DNA from: JBBRTJ01 sp038244535
GTDB lineage: Bacteria > Actinomycetota > Acidimicrobiia > Acidimicrobiales > Ilumatobacteraceae
Assembly: GCA_038244535.1 (NCBI GenBank)
Contig: JBBRTJ010000133.1
Coordinates: 1 to 7,204, forward strand
DNA length: 7,204 nucleotides
Direction of reading: 5' to 3'
Shown here: piece after piece, positions 6,405-7,204 of the stretch
How positions within the stretch are numbered: the first letter of the stretch is position 1
How the letters are laid out: each line of letters begins with the position of its first letter
The notes under the pieces: model-generated
What the model saw: only the letters and a program-made list of their open reading frames with translations
Told to the model about the DNA's origin: nothing
The model's database searches: none
Translations under genes and position numbers: made by a program

Positions 6405-7044
6405 CGAGTGCGGCCACCGCGTCCTTCTTCACCTTGTAGGCCTCGGTGAGGAGCACGCCGGCGGCGAGGCGCCGGACGACATCGGCCTCGGCATCGGCGT
6501 AGCGGCGGGCCGCCGCGAGCAGGAAGGTGGCGTCACCAGCAGGGAGCACGACCACCCCATCGGCGTCTGCGAGCACGACGTCGCCCTCGCCCACCATCAC
6601 CCCGCCGACCTCGGCACCGGCGGCCACGGCCACGACGTGGGCCAGTCCGTTGGGGCCCACGACCGAGTGCCGAGCGCCCCACAACCCGAAGCCCTGCTCG
6701 GCCACGGCCTCGTGGTCGCGCGTGGCGCCATCGACCACCGCACCGACCGCCCCGGATCCGAGCGCGGCGAACGACAGGATCTCGCCCCACACTGCGCCGG
6801 CCACCCCGACCGCCTCGACGACCACGATGCCACCACTCAGGTCACTGCTCAGCAGTTCGTAGACGGGTTCGAACGATCCCGGACCCGATGCGAGGCGGAG
6901 CGTGCGGGCCGGCCCGGAAAGCACCCGGGTGACCGAACCCTGGGCGACCACGCCGCGCATCAGCCCAGCACGGCCCATCAACGCGAGCACGTCGGCGGCC
7001 GCGGTGCTGGGGGGAAGGGGCTCGGAGCCAGCCTCGATGGGCAT
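6382..7044 (-). CDS. RraA-fold protein, HMG/CHA-aldolase-like (formerly 'dimethylmenaquinone methyltransferase')
   Basis: A 220-residue cytoplasmic protein of the RraA-like fold. The core reads WGEILSFAALGSGAVGAVVDGATRD (residues 86-110) and contains Glu88-x20-Arg109-Asp110. This matches the acidic-x20-R-D signature of class II 4-hydroxy-4-methyl-2-oxoglutarate/oxaloacetate-type aldolases, which bind a divalent metal and pyruvate-like enolate. GDVVLADADGVVVLP (154-168) is the usual C-terminal strand region. Because Arg and Asp are present, an aldolase or decarboxylase role is favoured over the non-catalytic RNase E inhibitor role of E. coli RraA; the substrate is unknown. ATG at 7044 is preferred since a TAnnnT hexamer lies 7 bp upstream and the longer open frame (to 7176) runs through promoter and repeats. 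A FadR-like operator links it to the GntR regulator at 544-1266. Confidence 0.9.
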   Translation of the reverse strand: MPIEAGSEPLPPSTAAADVLALMGRAGLMRGVVAQGSVTRVLSGPARTLRLASGPGSFEPVYELLSSDLSGGIVVVEAVGVAGAVWGEILSFAALGSGAVGAVVDGATRDHEAVAEQGFGLWGARHSVVGPNGLAHVVAVAAGAEVGGVMVGEGDVVLADADGVVVLPAGDATFLLAAARRYADAEADVVRRLAAGVLLTEAYKVKKDAVAALVSEARTR

Positions 7045-7051
7045 CGGGGCG

Positions 7052-7057
7052 AACGTA
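7052..7057 (-). promoter_or_regulatory. -10 hexamer TACGTT for the RraA-like gene
   Basis: On the minus strand TACGTT fits TAnnnT and sits 7 bp before the ATG at 7044, predicting a leaderless transcript as for the VOC operon. No Shine-Dalgarno sequence is seen between it and the start codon. Confidence 0.5.
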
Positions 7058-7060
7058 CCA

Positions 7061-7081
7061 GCGGTCTGATGGTCTGACCGC
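7061..7081 (-). promoter_or_regulatory. FadR/GntR-type operator upstream of the RraA-like gene
   Basis: CTGATGGTCTGACC (7066-7079) is 13 of 14 identical to the element upstream of the VOC operon and has the same orientation relative to its gene. The core TGGTCTGACCG (7070-7080) matches TGGTC-N-GACCA except for the last base. The element is also framed by a 6-bp inverted repeat, GCGGTC (7061-7066) and GACCGC (7076-7081). It begins 8 bp beyond the -10 hexamer, where a bound GntR protein would block RNA polymerase. Confidence 0.6.
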
Positions 7082-7094
7082 GCCTGGCACCCCG

Positions 7095-7123
7095 AACCGG
7101 GGCTGGAACCGGCCACATCTGGC
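7095..7123. repeat. 29-bp hairpin repeat, copy 1
   Basis: Begins AACCGGGGCTGGAACC and ends CATCTGGC; 28 of 29 positions match copy 2. The stretch 7099-7116 can fold into a 7-bp stem with a GAAC loop, here with one G-A mismatch. Confidence 0.75.
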
Positions 7124-7175
7124 CGCCAGGAGCCCCAGATCCACCCATCGCCAACCCGCAACCGCCAGCTCAGCA

Positions 7176-7204
7176 AACCGGGGCTGGAACCGGCCCCATC
7201 TGGC
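7176..7204. repeat. 29-bp hairpin repeat, copy 2 (at window edge)
   Basis: Direct repeat of copy 1, starting 81 bp later and reaching the last base of the window, so it may be longer. The single difference from copy 1 (A to C) restores a fully paired stem, GGGGCTG-GAAC-CGGCCCC at 7180-7197, counting one G-U pair. No T-tract follows within the window. Confidence 0.75.

Larger units (their letters stand above)
7045..7204. other. Non-coding region 5' of the RraA-like gene: promoter, operator, hairpin repeats
   Basis: No credible gene is seen in these 160 bp. The left third holds the -10 and operator of the RraA-like gene; the rest holds two copies of a 29-bp repeat and several short inverted repeats. 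One of these is CCCCG-AAC-CGGGG at 7090-7102. The right flank is beyond the window. Confidence 0.6.

Noticed and set aside
6082..7077. Plus-strand 331-codon open frame across ureD and the RraA-like gene
   Set aside because: It overlaps two well-supported genes in other frames and has no domain signature.
7090..7102. Rho-independent terminator at CCCCG-AAC-CGGGG
   Set aside because: The stem is only 5 bp with a 3-nt loop and has no T-tract on either strand.
7045..7176. Longer RraA-like protein starting at 7176
   Set aside because: The extra 44 residues would be translated from the operator, the -10 box and the hairpin repeats, and show no RraA-family character.
7095..7204. CRISPR array made of the two 29-bp repeats
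   Set aside because: Only two copies are seen, the intervening sequence is 52 bp, longer than usual spacers, and no cas gene is present. It could be revisited if regular repeats continue past 7204.

Overview
The window comes from a GC-rich bacterium (about 70% GC by eye) with GTG and TTG starts, many 1-11 nt gene overlaps and TAnnnT promoters placed almost directly against start codons. Together with the urease order ureA-ureB-ureC-ureF-ureG-ureD, without ureE, this points to an actinobacterium. A lineage such as Acidimicrobiia would fit, but the sequence alone does not prove it.

Left block (1-1778, minus strand): a tightly coupled operon reading right to left. It encodes a VOC/glyoxalase-fold metalloenzyme, a GntR/FadR-type regulator, a small cupin, and the first 18 codons of a hydantoinase A/oxoprolinase-type protein that runs off the left edge. 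All three junctions are 4-nt ATGA overlaps. Middle block (1947-6404, plus strand): a complete urease operon with three structural subunits (UreA, UreB, UreC) and the maturation proteins UreF, UreG and UreD. UreC has the full set of nickel and catalytic residues. Right block (6382-7044, minus strand): an RraA-fold aldolase-like gene, tail to tail with ureD and overlapping it by 23 bp. From 7045 to 7204 there is no gene, only a promoter/operator and two copies of a 29-bp hairpin-forming repeat.

The most interesting signal is regulatory. A 14-bp element (CTGATGGTCAGACC / CTGATGGTCTGACC, 13 of 14 identical) lies in the same orientation just upstream of both minus-strand transcription units, the VOC-gntR-cupin-hyuA operon and the RraA-like gene, more than 5 kb apart. 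In each place a TAnnnT -10 hexamer lies between the element and the start codon, 7-8 bp before the ATG, which predicts leaderless mRNAs. The core TGGTC-N-GACCA is the form of site bound by FadR-type GntR regulators, and the encoded GntR protein carries the three FadR DNA-contact arginines at FadR spacing. The simplest reading is that this regulator controls itself, its operon and the RraA-like gene as one regulon wrapped around the urease operon.

Inferred function: hydantoinase-family, cupin, VOC and RraA-like proteins are typical of small-molecule catabolism. Their arrangement around urease suggests breakdown of a ureido, cyclic amide or related N-containing compound, with urease possibly removing released urea. 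The substrate cannot be read from this window.
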